From the NCBI GenBank assembly GCA_030524035.1, contig JAUNHG010000002.1, positions 603,138-667,137 on the forward strand: a stretch of 64,000 nucleotides of DNA. The letters run 5' to 3'. Each line of letters begins with the position of its first letter. Position 1 is the stretch's first letter. Both the position numbers and the translations under genes were made by a program. The notes under the pieces are model-generated. The model saw nothing but the letters and a program-made list of their open reading frames with translations. It was not told the origin of the DNA and did not search any database. This DNA comes from Kocuria sp. (GTDB taxonomy: Bacteria > Actinomycetota > Actinomycetes > Actinomycetales > Micrococcaceae). Of this stretch, positions 28,967 through 40,063 are shown one piece after another.

Positions 28967-29923
28967 TCACTCCAACACCGGGTGCTCTGGGGATGACACA
29001 TCGTAAACATTCACAGCTCCGGTTTGCTCCCTGGACTCAACCAGCTGAGCCAAAACATCAGCTTTCAACGCCCCCTGAGTGGAATCTCCCCACCGGACCG
29101 TGATCCCGCCATGAAGCTGAAGTTCAACCGTAGAGCTGGACACAGCTTTTGCGGAATCAACTTGCTCTAACAGGGAAGATGGCAAAGTCGATAACACGCC
29201 GGACACCACCTTGAACTGCTCAGAACTCAGGGCTTCCCGTCCGCCTTCGATGAGCGGCACATGAGCCTGCCCCCGATCATCCACCACCTGTAACACAGTT
29301 GCTTCCTGGTCAACCACAGCCCACTGGTCGCCGTCACGAACAACAGCCACTGGCACACGTTCCGTTAAATCAACAACCAGTCTGTTGTCCGGCATGGTCA
29401 TGACCTGCACAGAACGAACCTGGGGAAGATCCCCCAAGCGATCCATCACATCACGCTCGGAAATCGTGGTCATTGGTACACCGTGGAAAGACTCCAAATG
29501 CCCTCGAACTTCTTGAGAATCCGTAAGGTGCGCCCCATTCACCTCAATCGAACGCACTGCCAGTAACGGGGAGTAAAAAAGCACCCACACCAATAACACG
29601 ATCAGTAGTAGCCCAAGTGCAGAAAAACCCATAAGTTTGCGCACCGATAACCCACGGTGAAACGTTTCTGTGCTCGGTGATGAGTACTGCGCACCGGCCC
29701 TAAACCCCTCCCCCGGTCCCATAACTTGCATACGGCGACGCCACGCGCTGAAACGTCCGCCCCCTGTGGGGACCTCCTCGTAACGTTCCGGATCTAAATC
29801 GGAAACCTTGGACCTGTTATTCACATGAACAGCGGTGCTTTGTGTGGGCTCCTCACGCCCCCGCGCCGTACCGGAAGCACGGGGACGGCGGGATTTTTGT
29901 GAAGGAGACCGTCCGGTGGTCAT
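28967..29923 (-). CDS. ftsQ: Cell division protein FtsQ
   Basis: Bitopic divisome protein linking early and late division proteins. The 318 residues have a long basic cytoplasmic tail (about 1-95), one membrane helix (about 99-122, FSALGLLLIVLLVWVLFY), a POTRA domain with VRSIEVNGAHLTDSQEVRGHL, then the FtsQ beta domain. The ATG at 29923 shares one base with the murC stop (TGATG). A TTG three bases upstream is the only alternative. It follows murC and precedes the ftsZ leader in the usual dcw order. Confidence 0.93.
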   Translation of the reverse strand: MTTGRSPSQKSRRPRASGTARGREEPTQSTAVHVNNRSKVSDLDPERYEEVPTGGGRFSAWRRRMQVMGPGEGFRAGAQYSSPSTETFHRGLSVRKLMGFSALGLLLIVLLVWVLFYSPLLAVRSIEVNGAHLTDSQEVRGHLESFHGVPMTTISERDVMDRLGDLPQVRSVQVMTMPDNRLVVDLTERVPVAVVRDGDQWAVVDQEATVLQVVDDRGQAHVPLIEGGREALSSEQFKVVSGVLSTLPSSLLEQVDSAKAVSSSTVELQLHGGITVRWGDSTQGALKADVLAQLVESREQTGAVNVYDVSSPEHPVLE

Positions 29924-31434
29924 CAAGGAGCATCCTGCCTAGTTTCCCCAGCAGCAGCACCGCCTGGGGTGCCATGAGCCGCGTCAGTTGCATGGCGTTC
30001 TATGGCCTGAAGCACCCGTGGCCCATACGTCGTCACGTCCCCCGCACCGATAGTCAGTACCAGGTCTCCGGAAGACGCCAGAGCCGCTAACTCCACCACA
30101 GCATGGTCAACGTCATCAACCGCACGGACTGTCTGCCCTGCAACATCTGCAATCACAGCAGAGGTGACGCCCGGAACAGGATCTTCCCGCGCTGCGAAAA
30201 TCGGAAGTACCCACGCGTGATCAGCCAACTCCAAAGCCTGCGCAAACTCTGCGGCAAAGGCACGCGTCCGTGAAAACAGATGAGGCTGGAACATGGCGTA
30301 CACCTTGTGGCCGTCAGCAACGTGACGGGCAGCGGTTAATGCAGCAGCCACTTCCGTGGGGTGGTGGGCGTAGTCATCAAAAACCCGGACTCCTCCGCGT
30401 TCTCCTTTGAGCTCAAAACGGCGGGCCGACCCGTGGAATCCCGTCAATCCTCGTAGCGCATCTTCCGCTGGGATACCAATAGCCTGAGCTACCGCAAAAG
30501 CCGCCGTAGCGTTCTGGATATTGTGATCACCTGGAACAGACAAGCTCAGACGATAACTGCGTTGGTCCGCGCCTTCCCCCGTGACCACCGTGGCAGAGGA
30601 AGCCAAGCCGTGCGATTCAACGTCACAAATCCGGATGTCAGACGTAGCATCTGTACCGTACGTCAGCACACGCGTGCCGCGTTCGCGCAACGTTATAGCC
30701 AGTTCCCGGGAACCAGGGTCGTCCTGGCAAGCCACCAAAATTCCACCGTCACGCAAGGTGCTCCCGAAATCGTCAAACGCTTGGTAGAAAGCTTCCGTGG
30801 TGGGGTAATGGTCCAGGTGGTCCGGCTCAATATTAGTCACCACCGCCAGGGTGGGAGCGTACTTCAGAAATGAACCATCGGATTCATCAGCCTCCGCCAC
30901 AAACCACTCACCACGCCCCAAAGCAGCATTGGCTCCGAGGTCTGCTACATGTGCACCAATTGCCCAAGAGGGGTTCTGATGCGTCGCTTCAAGCATCACG
31001 GCGATCATGGAACTGGTGGTGGTCTTTCCATGCGTTCCAGCCACAGCAATCACCGACGAACCGTACATGGAGACCGCCAGCGCATCCGACCGGTGAATCA
31101 CTCTTAGTCCCTGGTCCCTGGCTGCTTCAAGTTCCGGGTTGAACTCACGAATAGCTGTCGAAACAACGACAGTGTCGACGCCACAGATATTCTCGGCTTT
31201 TTGCCCCACCGTGACCGCAGCACCTTGCTGCCGTATATGGTCTAGACCACTGCTTTCCTGAGCATCCGACCCAGAAACTGACACCCCATGTGCCAGCAAA
31301 AGCCGCGCAACAGCGGACATTCCAGCACCACCGATGCCAATCAGATGGGTACGTCCAAGGTCTTGCGGAGCCGTATCCACGCCAACCGCCGGATGTGTAG
31401 AACCAGACTCCGGTAATGAATAGGACGCATTCAT
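29923..31434 (-). CDS. murC: UDP-N-acetylmuramate-L-alanine ligase
   Basis: Adds L-alanine to UDP-MurNAc, the first amino acid of the stem peptide. The 503 residues contain [18 protein letters not shown] (UDP-binding domain), [13 protein letters not shown] (ATP loop), [10 protein letters not shown], and [14 protein letters not shown] in the C-terminal domain. The ATG overlaps the murG stop by four bases (ATGA), and the stop overlaps ftsQ by one. The N-terminal 28 residues are variable. Confidence 0.96.
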   Translation of the reverse strand: MNASYSLPESGSTHPAVGVDTAPQDLGRTHLIGIGGAGMSAVARLLLAHGVSVSGSDAQESSGLDHIRQQGAAVTVGQKAENICGVDTVVVSTAIREFNPELEAARDQGLRVIHRSDALAVSMYGSSVIAVAGTHGKTTTSSMIAVMLEATHQNPSWAIGAHVADLGANAALGRGEWFVAEADESDGSFLKYAPTLAVVTNIEPDHLDHYPTTEAFYQAFDDFGSTLRDGGILVACQDDPGSRELAITLRERGTRVLTYGTDATSDIRICDVESHGLASSATVVTGEGADQRSYRLSLSVPGDHNIQNATAAFAVAQAIGIPAEDALRGLTGFHGSARRFELKGERGGVRVFDDYAHHPTEVAAALTAARHVADGHKVYAMFQPHLFSRTRAFAAEFAQALELADHAWVLPIFAAREDPVPGVTSAVIADVAGQTVRAVDDVDHAVVELAALASSGDLVLTIGAGDVTTYGPRVLQAIERHATDAAHGTPGGAAAGETRQDAP

Positions 31435-32588
31435 GCGCGTGCCTCCTGCAAAATCAGTCGTGCCATGGTCTCAGCGGCATCGCGAACTCCGGCACCTTGA
31501 GCAGCTTGGGACATTGTCGACAACGCCGCCGTGTCTTGGGCCAAAGGAAGAACAGTATTCACGAGGTATTCCGGGGTGAAATCAGCATCCTTGACCAGAC
31601 GAGCCGCACCGGCTTCCACTAAGGAACGCGCGTTCAATGCCTGTTCACCGTTTCCAATGGGCAGAGGAACAAAGATTGCGGGTAATCCCACTGCCGCTAC
31701 TTCACAGACAGTGGCAGCCCCGGAACGGGCCACTAAAAGGTCCGCCGCCGCGTAGACATTTTCCATGCCATCAACGTACTCAACCTGACGGTATCCGTCT
31801 GTCTTTAGCAGGTCACCACGGTCGTTATGCACCTGTTTACCCCGCCCAGTCACGTGCAGCATCTGGACTCCCTCAAGTGTCACCTGTTGAAGAGCCCGTT
31901 CCACGGTACGGTTCATGGACAGTGCGCCGGAAGACCCCCCAGTAATAATCACCGTGGGGATACCTCCTTCCAGACCGAGCGCCCTCCGAGCCTTATCCCG
32001 CTGTTGTTCTCGGTTTAGCCCAGAAATCTCCGGGCGCATGGGCATCCCCACAGTCCGCGCCCCTGTCAAAGGGGTCTGCGGAAACGCCGTGGCAACTACC
32101 GCAGCCGACCGCGCCCCCACTCGGTTGGCCAACCCTGGACGCGCATTGGCTTCATGGATCACCACCGGAACGCCCCGAGATTTAGCCGCCAGGTACATCG
32201 GGGTGCAGACGTAGCCCCCCACGCCCACCACCACATCAGCCTGGTGACGGTCAATGATCTCTCCAGCTTGCTTCACAGCGGTGCGCAATCGCAAAGGCAA
32301 CTTCACCAGATCTAATGAAGGTTTCCGAGGCAACGGCACCCGGTCGATCTCTTCCAGAGGCAACCCGGCTGCCGGAACCAATCGAGTCTCCATCCCCGTA
32401 GAAGTCCCTACCGCAGTGATCCGCACAGTGGGATCGCTGCGGGTAATAGCCCGCGCAATAGCCAGCAACGGAGAAATATGTCCAGCAGTCCCACCACCAG
32501 CGATCACAACGGAAACCGGACCAGAACGCGATGCCCCCTCACGCCGAGGGACACGAGGATCCTCCGCTGGAGGAAGATGGGCGTTCAT
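31431..32588 (-). CDS. murG: UDP-GlcNAc:lipid I transferase MurG
   Basis: Converts lipid I to lipid II by adding GlcNAc at the inner face of the membrane. The 385 residues show [65 protein letters not shown], and the UDP-GlcNAc region [24 protein letters not shown]. The ATG at 32588 is chosen because it overlaps the ftsW stop (ATGA) and follows AGAGAGGACTTT. The frame extends to 32771 but would run inside ftsW. The roughly 22 residues before the first strand are a polar addition. Confidence 0.96.
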   Translation of the reverse strand: MNAHLPPAEDPRVPRREGASRSGPVSVVIAGGGTAGHISPLLAIARAITRSDPTVRITAVGTSTGMETRLVPAAGLPLEEIDRVPLPRKPSLDLVKLPLRLRTAVKQAGEIIDRHQADVVVGVGGYVCTPMYLAAKSRGVPVVIHEANARPGLANRVGARSAAVVATAFPQTPLTGARTVGMPMRPEISGLNREQQRDKARRALGLEGGIPTVIITGGSSGALSMNRTVERALQQVTLEGVQMLHVTGRGKQVHNDRGDLLKTDGYRQVEYVDGMENVYAAADLLVARSGAATVCEVAAVGLPAIFVPLPIGNGEQALNARSLVEAGAARLVKDADFTPEYLVNTVLPLAQDTAALSTMSQAAQGAGVRDAAETMARLILQEARA

Positions 32589-33838
32589 AAAGTCCTCTCT
32601 GGTTGGGTACGTGCACTCGTAAACCGCGTAAAAGACATCACAATTCCCACAGCACACAAGCACATGAACAGCGACGATCCACCGTAACTGATGAACGGTA
32701 AAGGAACACCGATCACGGGCAGTATCCCCGTGACCATGCCGATGTTCACAAATGCTTGCCCGATCAACCACGCCAGAATTCCACCGGTGGTAATGCGTTC
32801 AAATAGGTGACGGCTGCGCAGCAACACCCGTGCCATAGCCACAGCCATTGCAGCGAATAAAGCCAAGATGAACACCGTGCCAATCAGCCCAAGCTCTTCC
32901 CCAATAATCGCGAAGATGTAATCGTTATGAGCCTCAGGGACGTAACTATATTTGGAACGCGATTGTCCAAGCCCGACGCCTAACCATCCACCGGTGGCCA
33001 AAGCTGCCAGTCCTTGCTGGGCCTGCCAACAGGAACCTGCCGCATCACAGTTTCCCGTGATCCAGCCCGTCACACGATCCAGACGGTGTGGGGCCAGCAA
33101 CACGGTAAGTATGCTGACAACTACCGCCAGCACACTCCCCCACACAAAAATCTTCCACGGCGCGCCAGCCAAAAACAGCGCAGCAACGTAAATCAACACG
33201 AAGATAATGGCGGTTCCAGCGTCCCCACCCATCCCCACACCGATCAAAGGCACCAACAAAATCGCCGACGACGGCCACAGGTAACTCCTGTGGCCGTGCA
33301 ACGTCGCGGCGTACTGTGCAAAATACCAACCCAGCATCATGGCAACACCTAGCTTGGCTGCCTCCGACGGCTGTGCAGTAAAACCCCCAATTTGAATCCA
33401 GTTCTGGTTGCCGTTGATCTCCGTCCCCCAGATCACCACGGTGCCCAAACCCAGTAGCGTCAGGAGAAATGTTGGAACGGCCGCTTTCTGGTACAGCCAC
33501 GAAGGCACAACGGACAACGCCAGCATGCCTATGATCCCCGCCACTCCAAAAAGGACTTGTCGCTGAAAGTAGTAGAACGCTGAGCGGTCCGCCGAAATCG
33601 ATTCCACAGCTGACGATGAGAGCACCATCATGGCCCCGACCGCTGACAGGAGAATCGCGCTGGCTGCCAAGGCGTAATAAGAATGCATCAGCGGACCGCC
33701 ATACACCCACGCCCATACCCTGTGCAGCAGCCCCTCACCAGTTTCTACCGGCTTCACCCTTTCGGGATCAGACGGTGTTGACTCGGCTGTGCGTACGGCG
33801 CTAACTGTCTGGGGACGGCGACCACCACGCGCGCTCAT
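32585..33838 (-). CDS. ftsW: SEDS glycosyltransferase FtsW
   Basis: Septal peptidoglycan polymerase with ten predicted helices, working with FtsI. The 417 residues begin with about 50 cytoplasmic residues. Motifs include [32 protein letters not shown] with the key aspartate, [20 protein letters not shown] and [14 protein letters not shown]. The large outer loop holds two cysteines in [11 protein letters not shown], which could form a disulfide. The ATG overlaps the murD stop as ATGA. Confidence 0.95.
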   Translation of the reverse strand: MSARGGRRPQTVSAVRTAESTPSDPERVKPVETGEGLLHRVWAWVYGGPLMHSYYALAASAILLSAVGAMMVLSSSAVESISADRSAFYYFQRQVLFGVAGIIGMLALSVVPSWLYQKAAVPTFLLTLLGLGTVVIWGTEINGNQNWIQIGGFTAQPSEAAKLGVAMMLGWYFAQYAATLHGHRSYLWPSSAILLVPLIGVGMGGDAGTAIIFVLIYVAALFLAGAPWKIFVWGSVLAVVVSILTVLLAPHRLDRVTGWITGNCDAAGSCWQAQQGLAALATGGWLGVGLGQSRSKYSYVPEAHNDYIFAIIGEELGLIGTVFILALFAAMAVAMARVLLRSRHLFERITTGGILAWLIGQAFVNIGMVTGILPVIGVPLPFISYGGSSLFMCLCAVGIVMSFTRFTSARTQPERTL

Positions 33839-35370
33839 GACAACCGTTCCACGAGTTGTGCCACACAGCGACTGAAAGCAAACCCACGGTGCGCATAATC
33901 CTTGAATTGGTCCATGGAAGCAGCCGCTGGCGCCAATAAGACGGTGTCTCCATCAACAGCCAGTTGGTGTGCAGCTTCCACCGCCAGCTGCATCACGGCA
34001 TCGCCGTCGTATGGATCTATAGCGGCGTCTTCACGTACCGCAGGAACAACGGTGACATCGGGCGCATGATGAGCCAAAGCGCTCAGCAAATTGCCGTTAT
34101 CTGTGCCAATCAATACCACCGCGCGCAGACGGTGAGCGTTACGGGCCACAAGGTCGTGACTGTCCGTACCCTTAGCTAAACCCCCCGCAATCCAGACCAC
34201 AGGATCAAAAGCAGAAAGTGATGCGTCAGCAGCGTGCGGATTAGTGGCTTTAGAATCATTGATCCACACCACACCATGCGTCTTGGCGACAGGCTGAATA
34301 CGGTGATCCCCAGGCTCAAAAGAACGCAAGCCATGGCCCACATCTTCGGGGCTCACCCCGGCGGCACGGGCCAACGCAGCCGCTGCCAGAGCGTTCGCAA
34401 CACCATGGGGGGTCGGCACCGGCGTAAGGTCATTCACCGATGCTAATTCAAAAGCCTGGTTTCGACGATCGTCCAGGAAAGCCCGATCCACCAATAGGTC
34501 TTCCACCACACCAACCATGGATGGTTCCGGATGCCCCGTGGTGAACCCAATAGCGCGGCACCCCTCCACGACGTCAGCTTCTTCTACCATGCGGCGTGTA
34601 CGGGGATCGGCCACGTTATAGACAGCAGCCGTACGACAATTTTGGTAGATCCGGGATTTATCGGCTACATATTCTTGGAATCCCCCATGCCAGTCCACAT
34701 GGTCTTCAGCCACGTTTAAGCACACTGCCGCAAGGGGGGACAATGAATACTGCCAATGCAGCTGGAAGCTGGAAAGCTCAACAGCTAGGACATCGTATTC
34801 CACCGGGTCCCGCAAGGCATCCAAGATCGGGGTTCCAACATTACCCACAGCAATAGCCCGAAGCCCTCCGGCTTGCAACATGGCCTCAGCCATCTGGACC
34901 GTAGTGGTCTTACCGTTGGTACCAGTAATACACACCCAGTCAGCGGTGTGGCGCCCCTCCCGCTGACGAATCCGCCAGGCCAGTTCCACATCCCCCCAAA
35001 TCTGCACACCACGTTGTCTAGCATCTGCCAAGAGGGGGTGGTCAGGGCGCAACCCAGGTGATGTGACAACCAGCTGCGCCGGACGCCGTCCAACATCCGG
35101 CACACCCTCCATTGCTCGGTTCCCCAACAGCACGCCTCGTGCGCCCACAATCTTGAGTGTTTCGGCCTTATTTCGGGTCTCTTCGGTGTTTTGTCCGTCC
35201 ACCACCACCACATCCGCACCAAGTTCAATCAGTGTGTCAGCAGCGGCAAAACCTGAGATCCCAATCCCCACAACAACCACACGCAGACCAGACCAGTTGG
35301 AATCCCACGTGGTCAGTTGCTCTAACCTGGGATCACTCACAACCGGGTTGACGTTAGCGGAATAAGTCAC
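33835..35370 (-). CDS. murD: UDP-MurNAc-L-Ala-D-Glu ligase
   Basis: Adds D-glutamate to UDP-MurNAc-L-Ala. The 511 residues include VVVVGIGISGFAAADTL, CITGTNGKTTTVQMAEAML (ATP loop), VAVELSSFQLHW, LNVAEDHVDWHG, and VWINDSKATNPHAADASL in the C-terminal domain. The GTG at 35370 is chosen because GGAGGAACTTTTT precedes it and it forms a GTGA overlap with the mraY stop. The longer frame to 35484 would extend into mraY. Confidence 0.95.
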   Translation of the reverse strand: MTYSANVNPVVSDPRLEQLTTWDSNWSGLRVVVVGIGISGFAAADTLIELGADVVVVDGQNTEETRNKAETLKIVGARGVLLGNRAMEGVPDVGRRPAQLVVTSPGLRPDHPLLADARQRGVQIWGDVELAWRIRQREGRHTADWVCITGTNGKTTTVQMAEAMLQAGGLRAIAVGNVGTPILDALRDPVEYDVLAVELSSFQLHWQYSLSPLAAVCLNVAEDHVDWHGGFQEYVADKSRIYQNCRTAAVYNVADPRTRRMVEEADVVEGCRAIGFTTGHPEPSMVGVVEDLLVDRAFLDDRRNQAFELASVNDLTPVPTPHGVANALAAAALARAAGVSPEDVGHGLRSFEPGDHRIQPVAKTHGVVWINDSKATNPHAADASLSAFDPVVWIAGGLAKGTDSHDLVARNAHRLRAVVLIGTDNGNLLSALAHHAPDVTVVPAVREDAAIDPYDGDAVMQLAVEAAHQLAVDGDTVLLAPAAASMDQFKDYAHRGFAFSRCVAQLVERLS

Positions 35371-36548
35371 CAAAAAGTTCCTCCGTTGGAGATCAACCAT
35401 TCTCCGTAAAAAATGGCCAGGGCAACAGCGACAAAAAGCCCGGCAACGATCCAGAAACGAACCACTACGGTGACTTCCGGCCAACCCTTGAGCTCAAAAT
35501 GGTGTTGCAGCGGAGCCATCTTGAAAATCCGTTGCCCGCCAGAAAGCTTGAACCAGCCCACTTGCAAAATCACGGACAGTGTAATCACCACAAACAAGCC
35601 TGCGATGAGCACCAATAGCAGTTCAGTCCGGGTGAGAACCGCAAAAGCCGCCAAAGCTCCCCCAAGCCCAAGAGAGCCGGTATCGCCCATAAAAATCTTG
35701 GCCGGCGACGTGTTCCACCACAAAAAACCAATCAATGCACCGATCAGTGCAGCGGCTAACACGGCAAGGTCCGAAGGGTCGCGAACCGTGTAGCACAGCC
35801 CAGAGCCTGGGGCCTTACCAGGATCGTCACACAGGTGATCGGTCTGCCACATGCTGATCAGCATGTATCCGGAAAACACCAAAATGGCAGCTCCCGTTGC
35901 TAAACCATCCAGGCCATCCGTAAGGTTCACCGCATTTGTAGTAGCTGTTGCAATCAAATTCACCCAGATGACAAACAACATCAGACCCAACGCCACCAGG
36001 ATCAGCGTACGTTGCTCGCTCAATGCCTCTAGCACCCCACCAGACATCTGGCCAAAGCCCATATCCAAGGCAGGAATATCACGGGTTAAAGAGATTGTCG
36101 TCGACCCGGGAGTCTTGCCGGCGTTATCAGGGAAAAGCAGGGCCAAGACGGCAAATGACGACCCAATCAACCCCTGCAACAGAATCTTGCCTTTGGGGCT
36201 TAACCCAAGGTTCTGTTTCTTGGTGATTTTCGTGAAGTCATCAATAGCACCCACGAATCCCATGCCCAGCATCAAGAACAGTGTCAACACACCAGAAGCA
36301 GTCGGTCCAGTCCACTGACCGGTCATTAATCCAACGCTGAGGTGCGATACCAGATAAGCAATAGTCGCAGCACCCAAAATCGTCACACCACCCATGGTGG
36401 GGGTACCGCGTTTGGTCTGGTGGCTGGACGGGCCTTCTTCGCGAATAAACTGCCCGTACCCTTGCTTGGCCAAAAATCTGATAAAAGCAGGAGTACCAAA
36501 AATAGAAAGCACCAGACCAAGAAAACCTGCGACAACAATCTGGATCAT
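35367..36548 (-). CDS. mraY: Phospho-MurNAc-pentapeptide transferase MraY
   Basis: Integral membrane enzyme that makes lipid I from UDP-MurNAc-pentapeptide and undecaprenyl phosphate. The 393 residues give about ten helices. Motifs include KRGTPTMGGV, VGAIDDFTKI (catalytic aspartates), NAVNLTDGLDGLATG, FMGDTGSLGLGGALA, and APLQHHFELKGWPE. The segment with two cysteines (HLCDDPGKAPGSGLCY) lies in an outer loop. The start overlaps the murF stop as ATGA. Confidence 0.96.
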   Translation of the reverse strand: MIQIVVAGFLGLVLSIFGTPAFIRFLAKQGYGQFIREEGPSSHQTKRGTPTMGGVTILGAATIAYLVSHLSVGLMTGQWTGPTASGVLTLFLMLGMGFVGAIDDFTKITKKQNLGLSPKGKILLQGLIGSSFAVLALLFPDNAGKTPGSTTISLTRDIPALDMGFGQMSGGVLEALSEQRTLILVALGLMLFVIWVNLIATATTNAVNLTDGLDGLATGAAILVFSGYMLISMWQTDHLCDDPGKAPGSGLCYTVRDPSDLAVLAAALIGALIGFLWWNTSPAKIFMGDTGSLGLGGALAAFAVLTRTELLLVLIAGLFVVITLSVILQVGWFKLSGGQRIFKMAPLQHHFELKGWPEVTVVVRFWIVAGLFVAVALAIFYGEWLISNGGTFW

Positions 36549-38083
36549 GCGGGCTGCCCGCCCCCCGCCGAAGGTGTTTGGCTCGTCTCGGCATGTTCCG
36601 TGTTGTGGCCCGTGACACCCGCTGCCACTTTATCGCCGAGTACTTTCATTCCGGCAGCATTCGAGGATTTAAACAAAACGATATCTCCGGGAGCTAGCTC
36701 CTCACGTAGTATCTGCTCCGCGGCGTCAGCATCGTCAACCCACGTGGCTTCATCACCCCAAGAACCTTCGAGGTGGGCCGCGTTATAAATGGGGCGTGCT
36801 TCAGGCCCCACCGCCACTAATTTAGCGATATTCATGCGCACCACATAGCGGCCAATCGCATCATGTTCCTGAGCGGATAACTCCCCTAGTTCAAGCATGC
36901 CGCCCAGCACCGCCCATGTCCGGCGCGCCGGACGATTTTCTGACCCACGTCCCAGCTGAGCCAAAGTCTGCAAAGCAGCCCGCATGGACTGAGGGTTAGC
37001 GTTATAGGCATCGTTGATCACGGTGACACCATCTGCGCGTTCTGTGCGTTCCATGCGCCACCGACTTCCTGCACCACAATGGCGCAGCACAGCAACAATT
37101 TGTTCAGCTGGTACACCAGCAACATAGGCCGCTGTGGCAGCCGCCAAAATATTACTGATGTGGTGAGCTCCGATCAGTCCGGATACCACACGGTGCGCAC
37201 TTCCATCTGGGAAATGCAGCGTCAGTATGGGGTGGCCGTCATCATCAGTGTCAATATCACTGGCCCATACTCTGCGCCCAACGAGCAGTTCAGCGTCACC
37301 GGAATGTTCAGCACTGAAAAACGTAACATCAGCTTGCGTGCGAGTATGCATAGCACGGACCCGGGGGTCGTCTTCGTTCAAGACCGCCATACCATGTGAG
37401 CCAAGGGCCTCCACCAGTTCTACCTTAGCAATCGCGATGTTTTCCACGCCACCGAATTCCCCTGCGTGTGCAGTACCGACGCATAACACCACACCAACGT
37501 CAGGGCGCACCATGTTGCACAGGTACTCAATATTGCCAATATGCGTGGCTCCCATTTCCACTACCAAGTAACGAGTCTGTTCTGTGGCCGTAAAGACTGT
37601 CAGAGGAACCCCGACTTCGCCGTTGTACGACCCCTGTGGAGCCACAGTTGGTCCTACCGATTCAAAAATCGCCCGCAGCAGATCCTTTGTGGTCGTTTTA
37701 CCGACCGAGCCGGTGATTCCCACAACTTTGACACCGCTGTCCTCAGAGCCTTTGTGAAGCTGACGGACATGGGCCACCACCCAGGCAGCCAAGGTGCCCA
37801 TGGCTTCTACGACGTCATGGACACGTACGGAAGGAAAAGGTGCACCCAGTGCATCGTGAACAGGCCGTTCAACCAATGCGAGCGAAGCACCTGCGGTAAA
37901 AGCTGCCGGAACAAAACTATGACCATCCGCGAATTCACCGGGTTTCGCCACAAATAATGTTCCCGGCTGGACTTCACGTGAATCCGTGGTCACGTGTTCA
38001 ACCACTGGCACCGAGGAGTCCTCAACCCCTAGTACCGTACCGCCCGTGATCCGGGCAATTTGGTGGGCATCCAATGAGATCAC
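36545..38083 (-). CDS. murF: UDP-MurNAc-tripeptide-D-Ala-D-Ala ligase
   Basis: Adds the D-Ala-D-Ala dipeptide and completes the pentapeptide precursor. The 512 residues contain DSREVQPGTLFVA, GITGSVGKTTTKDLLRAI (ATP loop), YLVVEMGATHIGNIEYL, and NDAYNANPQSMRAALQTL. The GTG start at 38083 forms a GTGA overlap with the murE stop, and the stop overlaps mraY. The last 20 residues are a variable polar tail. Confidence 0.96.
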   Translation of the reverse strand: MISLDAHQIARITGGTVLGVEDSSVPVVEHVTTDSREVQPGTLFVAKPGEFADGHSFVPAAFTAGASLALVERPVHDALGAPFPSVRVHDVVEAMGTLAAWVVAHVRQLHKGSEDSGVKVVGITGSVGKTTTKDLLRAIFESVGPTVAPQGSYNGEVGVPLTVFTATEQTRYLVVEMGATHIGNIEYLCNMVRPDVGVVLCVGTAHAGEFGGVENIAIAKVELVEALGSHGMAVLNEDDPRVRAMHTRTQADVTFFSAEHSGDAELLVGRRVWASDIDTDDDGHPILTLHFPDGSAHRVVSGLIGAHHISNILAAATAAYVAGVPAEQIVAVLRHCGAGSRWRMERTERADGVTVINDAYNANPQSMRAALQTLAQLGRGSENRPARRTWAVLGGMLELGELSAQEHDAIGRYVVRMNIAKLVAVGPEARPIYNAAHLEGSWGDEATWVDDADAAEQILREELAPGDIVLFKSSNAAGMKVLGDKVAAGVTGHNTEHAETSQTPSAGGGQPA

Positions 38084-39774
38084 TTGGGTTCACCCCAGCC
38101 TTCCTGTGAACCGTTGTGCAGCTCGTCCAGTGCCGCACGTAATTCCACGCGGTCATCCAGTGGGTGATCAACTCCCGCAATATCCTGAGTCGTTTCGTGA
38201 CCGCGTCCAGCCACAATGACCGAGTCTTGACGACCCGCCATACGCACCGCAGAGCGGATGGCCACTGTCCGTGGCACGATTTCGTGGATCTCTGCGGCAC
38301 GGGCTGCCCCGGATTCCACAAGAGCGTGAGCCCCCGCGAGGACCTCCGCACGGATATGTGCAGGATCTTCCCCGTGTGGGTCGTCATCACTCACGATCAC
38401 CACATCAGCTTCTTGCGCCGCGATGCGGCCCATCACAGCACGTTTTGTTTTATCCCGATCACCAGTGGCACCAAACACCAAAATCACCCGTCCGCCGCCC
38501 TCCGGTGGATCCACTGCAGTTAGCGCCCGGACCAACGCATCCGGATTATGAGCAAAGTCCACAACAGCGGTGGGTTCAGTGCCAATCAGCTGCATCCGTC
38601 CCGGAACATCGGTAGTCAAAGGATCGTGATCATCCAAAGCCCGCTGCAGCACAGCGTGATCGACACCCGCTGCCAGTACCATCAGGACAGCCAATGCCGC
38701 GTTCGCCACATTGAACTCTCCGGGCAAGCCCGTACTCACACGCAGAGATCTACCGTCTCGGTGGATCAGCTCAAAAGCATGACCGATACCCCGCCGATGC
38801 AAGGAATGTAGAGTCCAATCTGCCCCTTGACGCAAAGAACCATCCTCGCGGTCCTCTGCCACTCCGCCACGCATAGCAAAGACATCAACGTTCTCTGCCC
38901 CCAAGTGAGAACGTGCTTGCCGGGCCATAGCCAAGCCCCAAACATCCTGCTCATCAGAGACCACAATGACCGCTCGCTGAGCACGTTCAGGCGTAAACAA
39001 TTGGGCTTTCACCTCAAAGTAAGCCTGCATACTTCCGTGTAAGTCCAGATGATCCTGGGTCAGATTCGTGAACCCAGCAACGTCATAACGAACACCGTCC
39101 ACCCGACGGAACTCGATCGCGTGGGAAGAAACTTCCATGGCCGCAGCTGTCATTCCGGATTCACGCATCACAGACAACAACGCATGCACGGTGGGTGCTT
39201 CTGGGGTGGTCAAAGTGGAAGGAATGCGTTGATCGCCTGCCAGGATTTCAATGGTCCCGATCAATCCAGTAGTTTTTCCCAAAGCTTGCAAAATCGAATT
39301 TACAAAATATGTGGTGGTAGTTTTGCCGTTAGTCCCGGTTACCGCAAACAGCGACATTTCTGTGCCGTCTGTGGGCTGGGAAGCGTAGACCTGCGCGGCA
39401 ATAGTGCCCACGGCACTTCGTGGATCATCTGCCACGAGGATCGGTACATGCGCACCTGCTTCTTGGATAATCCGCGCACCGTCAGAGTCAGTTAACACAG
39501 CGCAGGCACCAGCTTCCCGTGCAACGTGGGCAAAGGTCGCCCCGTGGAAACGAGCACCAGGCAGCGCAGCATAAAGATCACCGGGATGAATGGAGCGGGA
39601 ATCAATGCTTACCCCCGTAACACTCGCCTGATCGGCGCCCGTGGAGTCCGACCCGCTGAGCACATAACCGTCGATTGCCGCGGCAAGGGCCGTTACGGTA
39701 ACCGGGGAAACCCCACGCGGACGCAACATTGCTGCATCCGTGGTGATTTCCTGTGTGTTTTGCATGCTCTCCAC
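38080..39774 (-). CDS. murE: UDP-MurNAc-dipeptide:diamino acid ligase MurE
   Basis: Adds the third residue of the stem peptide. The 564 residues include DSRSIHPGDLYAALPG, VTGTNGKTTTTYFV (ATP loop), EVSSHAIEFRRVDG, NLTQDHLDLHGSM, and VVDFAHNPDALVRAL. The substrate motif reads SDDDPHGEDP (DDPH at 38374-38385), where meso-DAP-adding enzymes have DNPR, so L-lysine or another diamino acid is likely. The start is uncertain: the GTG at 39774 follows AGGAAGGACAAT, the ATG at 39765 follows GGAG, and a TTG lies at 39798. It heads a run of four-base overlaps down to murC. Confidence 0.94.
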   Translation of the reverse strand: MESMQNTQEITTDAAMLRPRGVSPVTVTALAAAIDGYVLSGSDSTGADQASVTGVSIDSRSIHPGDLYAALPGARFHGATFAHVAREAGACAVLTDSDGARIIQEAGAHVPILVADDPRSAVGTIAAQVYASQPTDGTEMSLFAVTGTNGKTTTTYFVNSILQALGKTTGLIGTIEILAGDQRIPSTLTTPEAPTVHALLSVMRESGMTAAAMEVSSHAIEFRRVDGVRYDVAGFTNLTQDHLDLHGSMQAYFEVKAQLFTPERAQRAVIVVSDEQDVWGLAMARQARSHLGAENVDVFAMRGGVAEDREDGSLRQGADWTLHSLHRRGIGHAFELIHRDGRSLRVSTGLPGEFNVANAALAVLMVLAAGVDHAVLQRALDDHDPLTTDVPGRMQLIGTEPTAVVDFAHNPDALVRALTAVDPPEGGGRVILVFGATGDRDKTKRAVMGRIAAQEADVVIVSDDDPHGEDPAHIRAEVLAGAHALVESGAARAAEIHEIVPRTVAIRSAVRMAGRQDSVIVAGRGHETTQDIAGVDHPLDDRVELRAALDELHNGSQEGWGEPK

Positions 39775-40063
39775 ATTGTCCTTCCTGCCCTTGGTCAACA
39801 GACATTGACCACCCCCGTGCGCCCGAACCGGTCACACGGACCTTGAACCGGCGGAGCACCCCCCAAAAACGACCGTCGATACAACACAGCGGCCTGAAAC
39901 AGTGGGGAAGAACCGTTCCGGATTCTTGCCGAGTCTAACGACACAGTGGCTCGGGCTGATGCACTGACGAACACTCTGTGTTCTGGTGTTTGCCGCTGCC
40001 TCACCAACACCGCATACGGACTGCGAATTGAAACTCCCAGTGGGACCGGATCAACACCCATCG
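39775..40063 (-). promoter_or_regulatory. murE upstream region
   Basis: About 290 bases between ftsI and murE, the only long break between mraZ-rsmH and ftsQ-ftsZ in the dcw cluster. No open frame looks real and no strong terminator is seen. TTAGACT on the minus strand (near 39932) could be a -10 for an internal promoter, without a convincing -35. Confidence 0.3.

Noticed and set aside
32589..32771. Longer MurG with N-terminal 61 residues
   Set aside because: The extension overlaps ftsW and has no family similarity. The overlap start at 32588 fits the cluster.
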